Below are positions 5,017-5,376 of a stretch of 5,376 bases of DNA, one piece after another. The stretch covers positions 1 to 5,376 of the forward strand of contig VAZT01000030.1 of assembly GCA_005884825.1 (NCBI GenBank), read 5' to 3'. Position 1 is the stretch's first letter. Each line of letters starts with the position of its first letter. The DNA is from Alphaproteobacteria bacterium. GTDB lineage: Bacteria; Pseudomonadota; Alphaproteobacteria; ATCC43930; CGMCC-115725. The notes under the pieces were generated by a model that did no database searches, was not told the origin of the DNA, and was given only the letters and a program-made list of their open reading frames with translations. The position numbers and the translations under genes are program-made.

Positions 5017-5376
5017 TCGAGAATCTCGCCGTTGCGGGTGCATTCGGGTAGGGCGAGGGTGAGGAAGGCGTCGGCGACGCTCTCCGGCGGGGGCAAATGG
5101 GCCGGGTCTTCACCGGGGAAGACCCGCGCGCGCAGCCGGGTGCGCACGATGCCGGGGTTGATCAGGTTCGCGCGCACACGGGTTTTAGTTATTTCGCCGG
5201 CATAGATCTTGACCAGCATTTCCAGGCCGGTCTTGCTGATCGCGTAGGGGCCCCAATAGGGGTGAACGCCGTGGGCCACGCCCGAGGTGACGAATATGGC
5301 GCGGCCGGCCGAGGCGGCGCGCAGCAATGGGTCCATCGCCCGGATCAGCCGCCAATTCGCGGTTAGGTTGAGGTCG
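4989..5376 (-). CDS. Short-chain dehydrogenase/reductase (SDR), 5' part outside the window
   Basis: The C-terminal 128 residues of an NAD(P)-dependent SDR; the gene begins beyond the right edge. Visible landmarks in order are DLNLTANWRLIRA (matching the family's Asn-bearing VNLTG segment), the active-site serine in FVTSGVAHG, the YxxxK pair in PYAISK, and INPGIVRT after the catalytic helix. The tail, RTRLRARVFPGEDP and then LPPPESVADAF, resembles the E. coli YciK subgroup, as far as I can judge by eye. The glycine-rich cofactor motif (TGxxxGxG) and NNAG motif are expected in the missing part. An internal Met at 5336 is not the start, because the frame and SDR homology continue to the window edge. 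The TrpF-like gene starts 70 nt downstream on the same strand, so the two may share a transcript. Family secure; substrate unknown. Confidence 0.92.
   Translation of the reverse strand, partial: DLNLTANWRLIRAMDPLLRAASAGRAIFVTSGVAHGVHPYWGPYAISKTGLEMLVKIYAGEITKTRVRANLINPGIVRTRLRARVFPGEDPAHLPPPESVADAFLTLALPECTRNGEILDVGDRTGQA

Noticed and set aside
4974..5020. The six-T run after the SDR stop as a classical terminator
   Set aside because: No compact GC-rich hairpin sits immediately before the T-run; the only long pairing encloses the T-run in its loop.
4919..5113. Upstream extension of the TrpF-like frame on the - strand
   Set aside because: The added segment is Pro/Ser/Arg-rich, overlaps the end of the SDR gene in another frame, and TrpF homology starts at the Met at 4918.
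1..5376. A novel defence, mobile or CRISPR-like system
   Set aside because: No nuclease, transposase, integrase, toxin pair, reverse transcriptase or direct repeat array was seen; gene content is metabolic and redox enzymes.

Overview
The window looks like an ordinary piece of a GC-rich alphaproteobacterial chromosome. The Hyphomicrobiales, in the broad Bradyrhizobium / Rhodopseudomonas neighbourhood, are the best guess. This rests on strongly G/C-biased third codon positions, the style of the proteins, and a CCCCTCACCC...GGGTGAAGGG palindromic intergenic repeat of a kind common in that group. The taxonomic call is inference; no marker gene is present.

Layout: six genes lie head to tail on the + strand from about 33 to 4269. 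They are (1) an agmatinase/arginase-family ureohydrolase with all metal ligands, (2) a small two-helix membrane protein with an Arg-rich tail, (3) a long ketopantoate-reductase-family (ApbA/PanE-like) oxidoreductase, (4) a zinc-free MDR (quinone-oxidoreductase-like) enzyme, (5) a Prx5/type II peroxiredoxin, and (6) a small exported protein. Gaps are short (16, 81, 97, 14 and 6 nt), so some or all may be co-transcribed. The 97-nt gap before the MDR gene is almost filled by a cloverleaf-like repeat that ends three bases before that gene's Shine-Dalgarno sequence. Two genes on the - strand converge on this set: a TrpF-like (phosphoribosylanthranilate isomerase-like) barrel protein, whose end overlaps the exported protein's gene by 20 bp, and upstream of it an SDR oxidoreductase cut by the window's right edge.

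How the genes work together: no complete pathway is visible. The + strand set mixes a guanidino-compound hydrolase, two NAD(P)H-dependent oxidoreductases and a thiol peroxidase, which would suit small-molecule catabolism plus redox protection, but no shared substrate can be read from the sequence. I found no RNA genes, CRISPR array, transposase, phage gene or defence system.

Most interesting item: the TrpF-like protein keeps the family's aspartate and GGxGxT phosphate-loop regions but has Tyr where the catalytic Cys of the KICG motif should be, and its second phosphate-binding segment is rewritten. It is probably not a tryptophan-pathway enzyme, whatever an automatic annotation may say. Second are the repeat abutting a ribosome binding site and a long interrupted inverted repeat spanning the SDR stop codon.
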